A DNA stretch of 64,000 bases, taken from positions 48,831 through 112,830 of the forward strand of contig QKWP01000364.1 of the NCBI GenBank assembly GCA_003550325.1, in the 5' to 3' direction. Under the pieces are notes generated by a model. It saw only the letters and a list, made by a program, of their open reading frames with translations. It ran no database searches and was not told where the DNA came from. Shown one piece after another: positions 43,990-55,885 of this stretch; positions within the stretch are counted from its first letter, which is position 1; each line of letters opens with the position of its first letter. The position numbers and the translations under genes were made by a program. The DNA is from Gigaspora rosea (taxonomy: Eukaryota; Glomeromycota; Glomeromycetes; Diversisporales; Gigasporaceae).

Positions 43990-46900
43990 GAAAAGAGTGG
44001 GACTTATAAACTAAAAGAGGTACAGTAATTACCTTACCTTTTTGAATTTATGCTTGACAATAGGCTCCCATCCAGCTCGATCAAGCCAAGGTGTACCCAA
44101 TAATATTCAGGGTTTACAATCATCCATGACTGGAAAGTCTTCAGAGATTGTACAACTATTTTCTCCCTAACCAACTGTAACCAAAATGTTATAAAATATG
44201 CCTGAAGACTCTAAGGAATTATTACACCATTTAACAGATAGTTTCTTATTTTTATTTACTTCTGCTCCCAATAGTTTTATAAGGCCTTTAAGATAACTGA
44301 GCAATTTGCCCCACTATCTATTATGGTGGAAGGCAGTTGTACAATTTTCTTAATAGCAAGCTAATCTTGTAACATATAGTAGCGACATTATTGGGAATAA
44401 TTTTATGAATAAAATTAATTTCTATAAGATTGGGCAATGAAATTTCTGCCTCTGATTGCAATCCCTCTGGGCTGTTTGGGGTAGTATATTTGTTTGCTAG
44501 GAAGCTATTCGAATTAGATCTGATATTGGTTGCAAGATATAAGAGAATACCATAGTAATTTCATACCAGAACTTTTCACGTTTCTTGTCTGAGAAATTTG
44601 AAGTAAAATGATTTAGAACGGGATCTTTTAGTGCAATGAATTCAGCATTAATCATATTATAACTATTAATAGAAACTTCTTTAGGTTGTGTATGGATAAA
44701 TGAATCAACCATTGATCGTAAAATAGCAAAAAATGCATTTAGGCTAATGTTATCTGTAGGAATTTTAAATGGCCTAGTAACTTTACTGCCCTTTTTATTA
44801 GAAGAGGCGTTACTAGATTTTTTGCTAGAAGTTTTTAGCTTGGCACTTTTGTGCCTCTTTGATCTTTTGGTATTAGAATAAGTTATTTTTTTTTGTAGCA
44901 TTGACTTTATATTCTTCTGAATTGCTTCCTAAATTACTAGACTTACTGGTCTCAGAGGAACTGGTTCCTGATTCATTCCATGAATGCGACAAAGTATTAG
45001 TTTCAAGTTCATTTTCACTAGATGCGTACTATTTTCACTATTGCTAGAGTCTGAAGATGATTTATCTGAAATAATATAGGCATTAACACATTTTGATCAG
45101 CCCGATTTCTTTTTTTTGGTCTTAGTTTTTGTTTTTGTTTTTCGATAAAAAGATTTAGACTTGCTAAAAATCTTTTTTATAGCTTTATTCATTTTAGTTT
45201 GATTGATATGAAGATCTTCTAATTGCCTACGCATATCCTCTATGGGATCACTATCTATAACTACAACTTTCTTTATTACCAGTTTTGGAGATAAATCAGG
45301 CTTGGGAACAGAAACAAATTCTGGAATCTCCCCAATAAACAATTGTAAAAATTTATCCATATTTGTATCTTGTATAATTTGAGAGGTTCCTGGAGGTTGT
45401 GGCCTATAGGATTGAGATAGTTAAGAAGAAATAGGTTGTGTTAGTTGTGAAAAAAGCAATTGACATTGTATAGATGGCATCATAAATTTTATCTGGTTTT
45501 CGATTTCAGTTTTGGTCATACTCATATTGCTTGAATAATTGTCTGTTCTATGAAATTTATCTGATGATGCTGGCTCAAATATAAATAAGCTCCAGATAAT
45601 TGCTCTGTCTTATATCTTTCAATTTCTTCAAGTTTTGTGAGCAATTCAGATACGGGCCTATTAATTCCAATGCATCGAATTTCTAACTGATTATCAGGAG
45701 AAATGCCATGAATAAATTGTAATTAAATTTGTTGTTCATCAATACTAGCTAGTTAACTTAGAATAGAATCGACCTACAGAATTACTGCCTTGGACTGTTG
45801 AACCAAAGAGCATTTGCTATTTTTCTGCAGTGACTATTGGATAGTTAGTTTTAATCCAGTATATTGTTTGGCCAAGTCAGATTCCATCTGCTACTATAGT
45901 TTGTTCGGCATTAGCATTTGGTGCAATCGATCTGTTGGGGGTGCCCATTAGCAAAAGACCAGTCTTTATCAAATACTGTATGAGCTGAACTAACAATATT
46001 TCTAGCCTGGCCTATGGTGCCGTGTTTTAAATTCGCTCCAAGTTGTACTGCCATTTGTCTCTGGGTCACACCTAAATTGGCTTGGCCAGTATTATCTAAT
46101 AAATTTCTCAATTCCCAATTCTTTCTTCGAAGAGATCTTTCATACCAATCTTTAGCATCACCTTTGAGACATGTTTCAAAAAGACCATGTGCTTGAATTC
46201 TGTAAGCATGTCCGGCTCTTATATCAATTCCTATGGCTACAAGATATGAGCAAAAAGAATTAATAAATTCTTTAGAATCCTCATTAGGATAGCTATTAAA
46301 ATTTGGGGGTGGGTATCCTGCTATTCCTATTTGTTGAATATTTGGTAGGTTATTTTGTAGCGCAAAAATTTGTTGATTTAAATTATTAATTAATTGTTCA
46401 GAATTTCGGGCCCGAGCTTTCTACTTATTCCATTTATTCTATCTAATATCAAGCTGAATATCAGTAAGTAATTGATTATTTTCTTGAGTTTTGTACTTAT
46501 TTTTCCATTTTATGTATCAATTTGTTGTAAGATTTAAGAGATGCATAGTAATTGCCCCATTCATCTTACAATCTTGTAGTTGCTGGCTGCTCTGCTGAGC
46601 TTGAATTTGAAATTGTCTATCTAAGAGGCATGATACAAATTTTTCTTGAAGTAGCTCTGATATACGCTTCTTTTTTTCTATACAAGTTGCTTTTAATAAG
46701 TAATAATTAAATTTGTGGGCTCTATAAGCTTGATAAAGAAGATCATAGTCATTTTGAAGCATGGCTAACTGGGTTGTGAATTAGCTAACTGGGTTTGTAA
46801 ATCAGCTAACTGGGTTTGCGAATTTGTTAGCTAAGTTTGGAAATCTACTACTTGATTTTTTGTATTAATTGCACGGGTATTAGCTCGTGGATATAATTCT

Positions 46901-47400
46901 AGTATTAATCTTTCAAACCTATTTCCAGCATCAGAAATTATATTAAGGTAATTTACAATCCATTTATTGTAGATACTGTTGTAATTGGGCTTTGAAGATA
47001 ACATCTAATATTATTAATATCTTGCTAAATTCTATTATTTTAAATCGTAGCTTGATTTTCAGATAGAGATAATATAGATAATCCTGGTTGTTGTACTATT
47101 TCTATAGTTTCATTAGAATTTTTATACAAAACAAGTATTTTTTTATTAAGCTTGTCTATTTCATACTGAAAAATTGCTAACCGCTTTTCTAAATAATCTA
47201 TATAATTTTCTTGCTTTTCAGACTCTTTAAATACATTTTCTAACTGTTTTATAAGATTAGAAATTTCTAATCATAATGGGCCTAGTTTTTCATTCTGAAT
47301 TGAGATTTCTTTTTTAAGATAATTAAAATAATCCTCTTTTGAGACAAGATCCTGTTGTAATTTGCAGACCCAGTTTTGTATTGCTAATAAATTACTTTTA
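43990..47400 (-). pseudogene. Retroelement gag and aspartic protease remnant
   Basis: Minus-strand pieces, in order: a coiled-coil N-terminal region (47,400-46,760, with a small repeat QTQLADLQTQLANSQ); LLQNDYDLLYQAYRAHKFN (46,517-46,762); a gag-like core with GDAKDWYERSL and NWELRNLLDN (about 46,190-45,911); lysine-rich low-complexity regions (45,360-45,097 and 44,901-44,760); and, near 44,290-44,345, QLPSTIIDSGANCSVI, the DSG(A/T) signature of a retropepsin-type aspartic protease. Stops and shifts are frequent. No reverse transcriptase follows, so the element is truncated. It starts back to back with the plus-strand integrase remnant at about 47,410. Confidence 0.65.
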
Positions 47401-47419
47401 AATTATAGTGAGAAAAAAA

Positions 47420-49005
47420 TGTTGTCTATTCCTATAATACAAATAGATTCAAAAAATGCTCATGAATTAGATATATCTATTGCTTTGCATAAAATTTATA
47501 TCAAGATAATGGCTATCAAAAAACTGTGAAAAATTGTATAAAGCTTCTTTAAAAGCTGGATATGATGTTTCTATAGATGAGGTGCATAATTAGCTTGAAA
47601 AACATGCTTTATATCAGATTCATAAACCCTGTCCAAGATTTATTTCTAGAGCCTCATTTAATAGTATACAGACTTCTAATGAATATCATCAAGCAGATCT
47701 TCTTTATATGCCCTATGATCGGGTTAATAATATAACTTATAAATATTGCTTATGTATAGTAGATATAGCTTCAAGATTTAAGTAGGTGGTTCTTTTAGCT
47801 AATAGGTTAGCTTATTCTGTAGCCAAAGCGTTTATAGTAATTCCAAGTGCCCTCTTATTTGGCCTAAATTATTAATAGTAGATCCCAGTTCTAAATTTAA
47901 ATCAGATTGTAGTAAATTAATAAGGGGGCATCCATAAATAACGTTATGTACCCCCTCATAGTAGCGCTGGAACCCCCTCTACTATATAAAAATATTTTTC
48001 AAAATCCATATATTTATATATAAAATTTTACAAAAACTTGAATATATTATGATCCAGTGGTCCAATCTGGATGATTTTTGGTACCATTCGATTCATCTCT
48101 ATGAGACGAATCCAATGGTACCAAAATCATTTCATTTGGATTACTGGATCACGTTTTATTAATGAAATACTATTAATTTTATAGTAATTTTATAAGGAAA
48201 CAAAATAACCAATAGTATTTCGTTAATAAAACGTGATCCAATGGTCCAAATCAAATGAAATTGGTACCATTCGAATCCTCTCCTCGAGACAATTCGAATG
48301 GTACCAAAATCATCCAATTTGGACCACTGGATCAATTTTAGACAAATTTAATAAAAAAATTGCATTATGTTGGAGGAAATCCCCCCTATATAGTGGAAAA
48401 TCGTTATATTTTGGGGGACCCCTCAAATATAACGTTTTTTATGGATGCCCCCTAAATAAATATAATGTTAAAATTAATGTTGTATGTCTCATAGAAGCCA
48501 AGATATTATTGAAAGATTTAATCGCACTTTAGCTAAAAAATTGGGTCGTTTACAGGATGCTTCTGATTTTTATTACCTATATCTAAGAGATCAAGAGCTT
48601 GGGTTAAAAATCTTTATATAATTATTGATAATCTTAATAATTCGGTAACTAGATTAATTGGTATGGCCCCTGCTAAAGCTATAAAAATGGACCAGATTAT
48701 TTCAGCATCTTTTAAATTACGCAATGCTCCTATGAGATTTAATGAGTCTAAATTGGATTATAATACTTTGGTTAGATATTTACTTGAATCTAGTGAGTTA
48801 GAAATGGGTCCTAAAAGAGCAACTGACTATAATTGAAGTCCTTAAATTTATTATATTAAGAAATCTTTGGTGCAAAAAAATCAGCCAATCTTGTATTGGT
48901 TGGAAGATTATGAAAGCAATGGGCTAAAGCAGTCTTTTGTTAGAGAAGAGCTTCAAATCATTTCTTCTGATATAGAATTGCCACCCAGTGGGTGCTTCTG
49001 AATTA
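47420..49005 (+). pseudogene. Retrovirus-type integrase (DDE) remnant
   Basis: After a short N-terminal zinc-like region, the core reads EYHQADLLYMPYD (first Asp), YKYCLCIVDIASRFK, and WPKLLIVDPSSKFK-like text (second Asp) to 47,930. A MITE (47,934-48,452) is inserted there. The frame resumes with RSQDIIERFNRTLAKKLGRL (third acidic residue in IERFN) at about 48,490, then NLNNSVTRLIGMAPAKAI and a C-terminal domain with IYYIKKSLVQKNQPILYWL. This type is found in Polinton/Maverick and Ginger-like transposons. Stops include TAG and TGA codons in the core. It could be part of the same lost Polinton family as the polymerase at 17.4 kb, but that is inference. Confidence 0.72.
47934..48452. mobile_element. 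Harbinger-type MITE with two long hairpins
   Basis: Ends are GGGGGCATCCATAAATAACG and the inverted TTATGGATGCCCCC, flanked by TAA on both sides (47931-47933 and 48453-48455). Inside lie two related hairpins (48,051-48,154 and 48,234-48,337), each with TGATCCA...GGTACCATTCG arms. It sits inside the integrase remnant. Confidence 0.87.
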
Positions 49006-49373
49006 AGAAAATCTTCTGCTTCTTTATCAACTTGGTTTTTTTTAATAAAATGATCTTTCACTAATTTGTAAAATAAATTATTTAGTTCCATAATAGAATT
49101 ATGAATCTTTAGTTCATTGACGTACCATGTTTTGTGATCATTCATAATTTGATTAGATTTCTCTTTTTAGAAAATTTTGTTATAGCTAAATTTAATATAT
49201 ATTTTTCTGGATCTTCTGCCTGACATAATTCTACAATTTTTTCTTTATAATTTTGCATAAACTTGCCATCTTTTGGTTTTTATAGTATATTCTAGCTTTA
49301 ACTACATTAATTAAAGCTTGTTTGACTTCTTTGTATGTGAAATTGGTTTCAGTTGATTGATTTTGTATACTCA
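48924..49373 (-). CDS. Hypothetical protein, convergent with the integrase
   Basis: From an ATG at about 49,373 (MSIQNQSTETNFTYKEVKQA) one can read, with a frame change near 49,270 and a stop near 49,147, through NYKEKIVELCQAEDPEKYIL to MNDHKTWYVNELKIHNSIM and a stop at 48924. About 145 residues, charged and probably helical, no domain recognised. Its end overlaps the end of the integrase remnant on the other strand. It could be another gene of the same mobile element. Confidence 0.4.
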
Positions 49374-49606
49374 TTGTGTGGGTGTTGCTTCTTCAGGATG
49401 GGTTGGTATTAATACTATGAAATCTTTTGTTTAAATAAAATATTTATTCTTGTTATTATGGTAGACGAATACTTTTGCAACTATTTACTTAGAACTAGTG
49501 ATATCTATAGGTGGACCTGTTGTTGGCCTGAAGGGTACTATGAGCATTGGAGAGCTAGAAAGCATTTTTCTTGTAAGGTATGTAGTATGGGTTCATATTA
49601 TTTTGC

Positions 49607-49884
49607 CAACAATCACTTCACCGACATAACATTCTACTGACAAATACTCACCTACAAGTTCATTTTACTGACAGTTTGTTTCACCAAAGTTCATTTCACC
49701 AACAAGTTTTTTTCAAAAAGCACCCTAATTTTAGCCCTAATTCTACCTAATTCTACCTGACCCTAATGACAATGACCAGAATTACTTTGTCAGTGAAATG
49801 AGCTTCGGTGAAATAAACTGTCGGTAAAATGAATGTGTTGGTAAATAATTGTTGGTGAAATGTTATATTAGTGAAATGATTGTC
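49607..49884. mobile_element. 278-bp MITE with arms of about 100 bp
   Basis: The left arm is built of TTCACCAAC/TTTACTGACA-type units (ACAATCACTTCACCGACATA). The right arm is its inverted, somewhat diverged copy (GTTATATTAGTGAAATGATT). The short loop contains CCTAATTCTACCTGACCC. No exact target duplication was found. Confidence 0.75.
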
Positions 49885-50039
49885 GATTAATTGATTGCCA
49901 CCCATGTAGTATACCAACTAGCTCTGAGCCCAGCCTTTGTAGAAAGCATGCTAGCAGATATTATGTTACCCAATATATTAATAGACTTCAGGAAAAGGCT
50001 CAGGAGCTCCACCTTTATAAAAATTAGTTGGGAGTCCAA

Positions 50040-50160
50040 AAAATTTATACCTAATTCAAATTTTTTTACGCCTAGCATGAATTTTTTTACACCTATCCCG
50101 AATTTTTTACACCCAATACAAAAATTTACACCTAAAGGTGTAAATTTTTGTCCTTTGCTA
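50040..50160 (+). repeat. Short TTTTTTACACCTA repeat with an inverted end
   Basis: Four to five copies of AATTTTTTTACRCCTA; the last part AAATTTACACCT is followed at once by its inverse AGGTGTAAATTT. Confidence 0.65.
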
Positions 50161-50233
50161 GATAGTATTAAATCACTTTTTGAATTAATTCTTGGATAAC
50201 AGAGAAAATAGTATGTATATTAGGCTTGAATGG

Positions 50234-50282
50234 ACCCGCAGAGAAGCACACTTGGACACTTTGGTCCTCGGTGCTCTCTGCT
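50234..50282. repeat. Imperfect hairpin
   Basis: GCAGAGAAGCACAC pairs with GTGCTCTCTGC with one bulge around a loop of about 20 bases; GC-richer than its surroundings. Confidence 0.5.
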
Positions 50283-51025
50283 CATTTCAAGGGCAAGCAA
50301 TATAGTATAATTTTTTTGTTATCTTATTTAGAATTAAAAACATAGCCAGAGCGTTAACAAAGTTAAGTACTTCTTAATGTTGGAAGTTTAAATTTAGAAA
50401 AAATGTAAGTTAACAGGATTTGGCTCTATTATAATTTAGAGCTTGAATTTAATATAAGATTATATATATCTAGAAGAGTCTGGAAAGGGGATAAGGAACC
50501 TCTTCTGGATACTTTTGTCTCAGAACTCCTATTTTCACCCTACTAGTTCTGCATAAGGTCGTTGTAAAATTTTTGCTGGGTGTCTATTCACTCATATCAA
50601 AATAGCCTTCTATTATTTCGTTTCATTGGTAGTTAGGCTTTTTTACTTTTTTTGGCTTTTTACATATCATATAGCAAGGTAAGCACTCCCTTTTTTATAC
50701 TTTTCTATGGTGCTATTATTAGTATATGTTTTAGTTTGGATAACAATTTTTAAATTATTTGAAAAGAACTTAGTATTTAATAATTCATGATTTTTTCAAT
50801 TATCAAGCAATATGGCAGGCAAAAACTACCAAATATTAATATACTAGAACAAGTTGTCAAATTATTACAGATTCAAATACAAGAAAATAGAGTAAAATAT
50901 ATTGATGTAATATTCATTTAATTGTATTTTGAAAAATTATGATTTTTACAATTAATATATTTAATTATGTGATAGTTATAGATAGTAAACTCTAGCAGTA
51001 ATTCAAGATTTATTATTAATTATAT
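50283..51025. other. Intergenic, 3-prime flank of the hAT pseudogene
   Basis: AT-rich; nothing recognised. Confidence 0.4.
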
Positions 51026-51188
51026 CTACAAACTATTATCTTGCTTTTCATATTCTAAAAAACTATTTAGTACATCAAGTGGATCATAATCTAAATTAGA
51101 AAAAATAGCTTAAGCTATTTCCATACTAGAAGATTCTAAACCTTCTTCAATTCTCAAATCGACAATTTCTTCAATTAATTGTAATATA

Positions 51189-51385
51189 CAGTGGGGTTCC
51201 ATATTATTATGGACACTTTTGGGGGAGCCATCACTCAAAATCGGGTAAGTAAACATGGCACGAAATTTATGTCACGTGACCCGCCGATCTCACGGTACAA
51301 CATACTAAAATTTGGTGCAGTTTCATTACGTCATGCAAAAATTATGCAAAAAATTCTAAAAATTCGATTTTTTCATTTGTACGAA
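51189..51385 (+). repeat. Left terminal inverted repeat of the Tc1 element
   Basis: Pairs with 52,700-52,897. It contains GGTAAGTAAACA and GTCACGTGACCCGCC, the latter with an inner palindrome GTCACGTGAC that may be a transposase binding site. Confidence 0.88.
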
Positions 51386-51460
51386 AGTCAAAATTTTACA
51401 TTTTGTCTTTCTTTTTTTTTCTTTACATTTTATTATAAAAAAAAAAAAACAAATTATATT

Positions 51461-52493
51461 CTAATATTTAATGGGTCCGCCCCCAGCTAATATACAAGCA
51501 TCGACCCGATTGGGGATACTGGTGACCAGTTTACGGCAGAGTTCTGGTGGTGTTTCATACCACGATTTTTTAACAAGAGCATCCAGCTCTGCAAGATTAC
51601 CTGGCCTTCCCTTACGGCGTACAGAGCACTTTACCTCATTCCACAGGTTTTCAATCGGATTAAGATCCGGACTTTGTGGCGGCCAATCCATCACACGAAT
51701 TCGGTGTTTCTTCAAATATTCCAGGCCCACCCCGTCAAGATGAGGTCTTGCATTATCCTGGACAAAGATTGGGCGACCTCGATCATCATTTGCTGGAAAA
51801 TTATTTATAGTTGGGACAGCGTACTTCCGGAGGATCTCAAGGTGTAACTTACCATTTGAATTGGATTTTAGAGGAACAAGGGGCCCAACCCCAAACCAGG
51901 AGAAGCAGCCCCAATACATACGTCCAGGACTACGTCCTACACTACTACCAATACAATCGATTTCCCATTTTTCACTTGGTTCACGCCATACATGGCCAGG
52001 GGAACCCAGAAAAAGACGTACATAGGTCTCGTCTGACCACAAAACACGTTTAAAGTGCCGGACAGACCAATCCTGATGTTCAAGCGCCCATTCATACCTT
52101 TTTTCCATATTCGTAGCCGTGATAAGAGGCTTTTGGGGGGCGACACACGAGGACAAGCCCAAACTGTGCAAAGAACGGCGCATGGTAGTTTTAGAAATTA
52201 TTTTTTCAGTTTGAATATTGTGTAGGTTGGTCATTTGCGTAAGGCTGAGACGGCGGTTGCCATCTTTAACTACGTCTTTTAGGTTTTCAAGATCTGAAGT
52301 TGTTAGAATTTTTGGTCGACCAGTCCTTTTTTTTTGCACTTCTGTGTCCGACTCCCGTACTGCTTTATGACGTTTCCCACAGAACTTTTACTACAACCAG
52401 CCGCGGCTGCAATTGTATGAAGTGAATCACCTCGTTGATGTCCATAAATTATGGCTCCTCGCTGACTTTCGGTTAAATCTTTTTTCACGCCCA
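51461..52493 (-). CDS. Tc1-family transposase, frameshift in an A9 run
   Basis: The start MGVKKDLTESQRGAIIYGHQ opens a helix-turn-helix (about residues 1-50, GCSKSSVGNVIKQYG). After a shift at an A9 run near 52,331, the second part carries TGRPKILTTSD, a second DNA-binding helix set and the catalytic core. The core has VLWSDETYV (first Asp), FVQDNARPH (second Asp) and SPDLNPIENLW (Glu 35 positions on, so DD34E). GSPGHVWREPS and the closing region ending GGGPIKY are as in Tc1 proteins. About 345 residues in total, a full length. One more A would give a continuous frame. The run could be a sequencing error, a mutation or a slippery site. It cuts and pastes the 51189-52897 element. Confidence 0.92.
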
Positions 52494-52699
52494 TTTTTCG
52501 TGGGAAAAAAAAAATTAAGATGCACATTTGTTTTTTTTATGCCGATCCGTCATACAAATATAATTTTTTTTATATCGCGTAACGTGACCTGGGTATCACG
52601 CTACATTTGTGCGAAATTTGAACCGATTTGGGCAAAAAATTGATTTTTTATGAATTTTTTTTTAAAAAAAAAAAAAATCAAAAAATTACAAAAATCGAT

Positions 52700-52897
52700 T
52701 TTCGTACAAACCCGAAAATGGTACTTTCTACTTTCTCTTGCATAACTTCGGCACAATCTGATGAAACTGCGCCAAATTTTAGTATATTGTACCGTGGGAT
52801 CGGCGGGTCACGTGACATAAATTTCGTGCCGTGTTTACTTACCCGATTTTGAGCGATGGCACCCCCAAAAGTGTCTATAATAATATGGAACCCACTG
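52700..52897 (-). repeat. Right terminal inverted repeat of the Tc1 element
   Basis: Mirror of the left repeat with scattered changes, ending CCCACTG next to TA. Confidence 0.88.
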
Positions 52898-55439
52898 TAG
52901 AATTATTAGATATAAGGGCCATGTCATTAATTACCTAATTATTTTTTATCAGAGGTCTACTCCCTTTTCTCTTTCTTAATATATATATAGTCAGGTTCTT
53001 ATATATAATTTCAACTTTTTTTACCTCTTCCCCTTTAAAAAATCAACTAATTTTTGTTACTCCCCAATATAATCGTTATCCAACAAATTTGTTTTACTTT
53101 GTAGCTTATAATACTGCTGACTGAAGATAAATTGCACACATCTCAAAGATCAGTTTCAGTTAATTCCTTATCAAGACAACTTATTTCATATCAAATATTA
53201 GTTATATGATATGATCTAATTTTGGCAATTCCCTCTAACCTATTTAAATCTAAATGTGTTTGGCATTCTCTTAAAATCCATTTTAATGCTGAAAATTTCT
53301 TTTGCAATTAGCTTGTATAGGATTAATTGAAAAAATTCTAAGCGCTAGTTCTGCCAAATGCTAAGGTTGGTTCTTGAATGATCCCCACCAAATTTTTGAA
53401 GTATCTATATTTGGAACATAAGGAAGATCGAATAGTAGTAAATTTGCCTCAAAACAATGCATTTGTCAACTAACTCATCACTTCTGACTTAGTATGTCCA
53501 AGATTTTGCCAGGGTTTGATAGAAGTAAGAGCAGCTTGGTGAAATCTATTATTCTTAAACCCTTCTCTAATAAATTAAAAAAAATAAAATTATTATTAGC
53601 TACTATAAATTTAAATATAAATTTATAATTTAAATTTATTAAAATTAACATACCTCTATATTGTGGATGAATATAATATGCAAGAATATAAAGAGAATAT
53701 AAAAATTCATCATAGCGTTGATTGAAAATATAAATTGCTGAAATTCTAAAAGTATTTTTTTTGGGCAAATTTGTAATTGATACAGCTAGCTTAATTAGAT
53801 AAACAAAACAATCGGCTAGTATTGCATTATTGGCTTCAAATATATGAATAACTTCCTTAATAAGTTGCTATATTGAACGTATTAATTGGCATGCAATAAA
53901 AAATTTTTATCAGCTATTAAATTTCTAATTTCTTGATTAGTGATTGAATTTCTATGCTTAGAAAGTATCTAACAATAAAAAAATTTTTTATTAAAAAATA
54001 TACATATATATATTGTAATAAAAACTTTATTAATTACTGTAATTTATATTTACCCAGTCAAAAACAGGTCGTGCATAAAGCATTGAATTAGTAGTTAAGT
54101 ATAATAATCCTCAAAGAGTTTTTACCCATGGTTTTAGTCTGCCACCTTTGATTTTCATATCTGCAAATCCTCTAGTAAGTAATGAATGAACTAAATGTGA
54201 ACTTTTAAAAAAATTATTAATTTTCCCACAATTATTGATTAAAATTTTTATGTTATTTAATTTGACTATATTGGCCGCAATAAGGTTTATTGCATGAGCT
54301 CCTCATCGAACATTTCAGATATGAAGATATGTTGTTTGAACTTTTTGACATGCCATTTTGCAGTATACAGCTGCATTGATCACTACTGCTGCAAATTTAT
54401 TAGAGCCAAGCTTGTCAACAACATCTAATATCTCATTTGCTAAAAATTCTTTTGTGTAAAATTATGCAGAATAATTCTTTAAACTGATTAGATATTCTTT
54501 TAAGTATCTGCCATAACAATATAATTATAGACTGAATCCATTTTGGGTATTATCCATCCATCGAGTGCTTTATTTATTTTTTGTTTAAATGAATAAATTT
54601 TTTGGATTTAATAAATTAGTATTATATATTTATACTGTATATAGAATAATTTACCTAAAGTTAAATGATCGGCTTTGCAAAATCATTATCAATTGCTCTA
54701 TTTACTCAAGCTAATTCTTCATCCAATAATCAGTCTAATAAAATTGATCTTGATGGTGAATTATATGCAAATTGAAGTGCTTTAAACATATTAGGTTTTC
54801 AATTACATCAAAAGGAATTCCCACTATTATCCAATCTTTAAGTATTTTTTGATCAAGTTGATCAACAACAGCTTTTGACAATGGACGATTAGACATAAAG
54901 TGAGATATTATTGATGTCTGTAAAATAGGATTTGTTAAAACAGGATTTTTTGATTTTTGGGTATAATTTGAAGTTTTTTCTGCTAATTTTTCTCTCCAAT
55001 ATCATGATATACCATTTGGGCAATGGTCACTATTTGCTAAATGTGCTTCTAATTTTGCTGGCTTTCTTCTTGACCAAGACATATTACAATAATAACAGGT
55101 AGCTTCATAATGTCCATAACTCTTTTGTACTTCTTTTCTAAAATAAATTCATACTTAATGAAAATATTTAGCTTTTTGTTAAAGACTGTGAATTAGAAGT
55201 GTTTGTTAAAGACTGTAGTTTAGAAGTGTTTGTTGAAAACTGTGAATTAGTTGAAGACAATGATTTAGAAGTATTTGTTGTACTAGTTTCTTCTTCTAAT
55301 TCAGAACTAGTTATATCATAAAGTCGCTCTCTCTTGTTTTGCAAAGCTTCATCTATTTCTATAATAGAAGAAATACAGTTTAGAACATGCATGCAAGTGA
55401 AGCAAAATAAAAAAACCTAAAATAGTATTTTTAAAACCT

Positions 55440-55885
55440 GACACACCTAACCAGTATTAAAGATTTGATGTTCCTAGTGTTCCCAGGAACATTTAAAAAA
55501 ATTTAGGAACACTAAATTTAGGATTTATATTTCCAATTAGGAACAAACTGGAAACATAAAAGTTATAATTTGTGTTTCCTATAGAGATAGCTTTTTGCAT
55601 AAGAGAGAGAGAGAAAGAGAGAGAGAGAAAGAGAGAGGAAAAGAAAGAGAAAGAGAATAAGAAAAGGAGAAAGAGAGAGAAAAAGAGAAAGAGAGAGAAA
55701 AAGAGAGAGAGAAAGAGAGAGAGAGAAAAAGAAAGAAAAGAGAAAGAGAGAGAGAAAAAAGCGAAAGAAATTTAGCTATAGGAACATTAAAAATTTTTTA
55801 AAAACATAAATTTAATATTTTATGTTCCCAAAGAACAAAAAAAAATTTCAAATCTTTTTCACTGTGCCTAACTTATATAACCATA
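55440..55885. mobile_element. MITE-like inverted repeat around a (GA)n block
   Basis: TAAAGATTTGATGTTCC at the left and the inverted CAAATCTTTTTCACTGTG at the right, with GGAACA/TGTTCC blocks in both arms, enclose a 170-base GAGAGAAAGAG microsatellite (55,598-55,768). Boundaries approximate. Confidence 0.5.
55598..55768 (+). repeat. GA-rich microsatellite
   Basis: Pure purine (GAGAGAAA)n-type tract; the Arg/Glu/Lys open frame over it is an artefact of the repeat. Confidence 0.9.

Larger units (their letters stand above)
51189..52897. mobile_element. Tc1/mariner transposon, nearly intact, 1,709 bp
   Basis: Flanked by TA on both sides (51187-51188 and 52898-52899). The inverted repeats, about 190 bases long and about 90 percent alike, start CAGTGGGGTTCCATATTATT and CAGTGGGTTCCATATTATTA. 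They include an exact shared block around GACCCGCCGATC. Base composition is clearly GC-richer than the host DNA. Such good preservation points to recent arrival. Confidence 0.95.
51026..55395 (-). pseudogene. hAT transposase with BED zinc finger, interrupted by a Tc1 element
   Basis: Starts near 55,395 with a Ser/Thr-rich exon (LTNTSNSQSLTKS repeats), then an intron. A BED-type finger follows (CYYCNMSWSRRKPAK, HLANSDHC, about 55,100-55,010). The catalytic body reads LGSNKFAAVVINAA, GAHAINLIAANIVKL (the CxxH-like block of hAT proteins) and GRLKPWVKT with changes at key sites. After a second intron come YIFNQRYDEFLYSLYILAYY (53,478-53,768) and the dimerisation region NFSALKWILRECQTHLDLNR (about 53,290-53,230). 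The C-terminal tail LQLIEEIVDLRIEEGLE ends at a stop at 51026-51028, beyond the Tc1 element at 51189-52897. Many stops and shifts. hAT proteins make 8-bp duplications, so this family might have mobilised the 8-bp MITEs in the window (inference). Confidence 0.82.

Noticed and set aside
51471-52146. Other open frames over the Tc1 transposase
   Set aside because: Shadows of the GC-richer transposase gene on other frames; no catalytic motif.
55572-55775. Arg/Glu/Lys frame over the GA tract
   Set aside because: It is the translation of a microsatellite.
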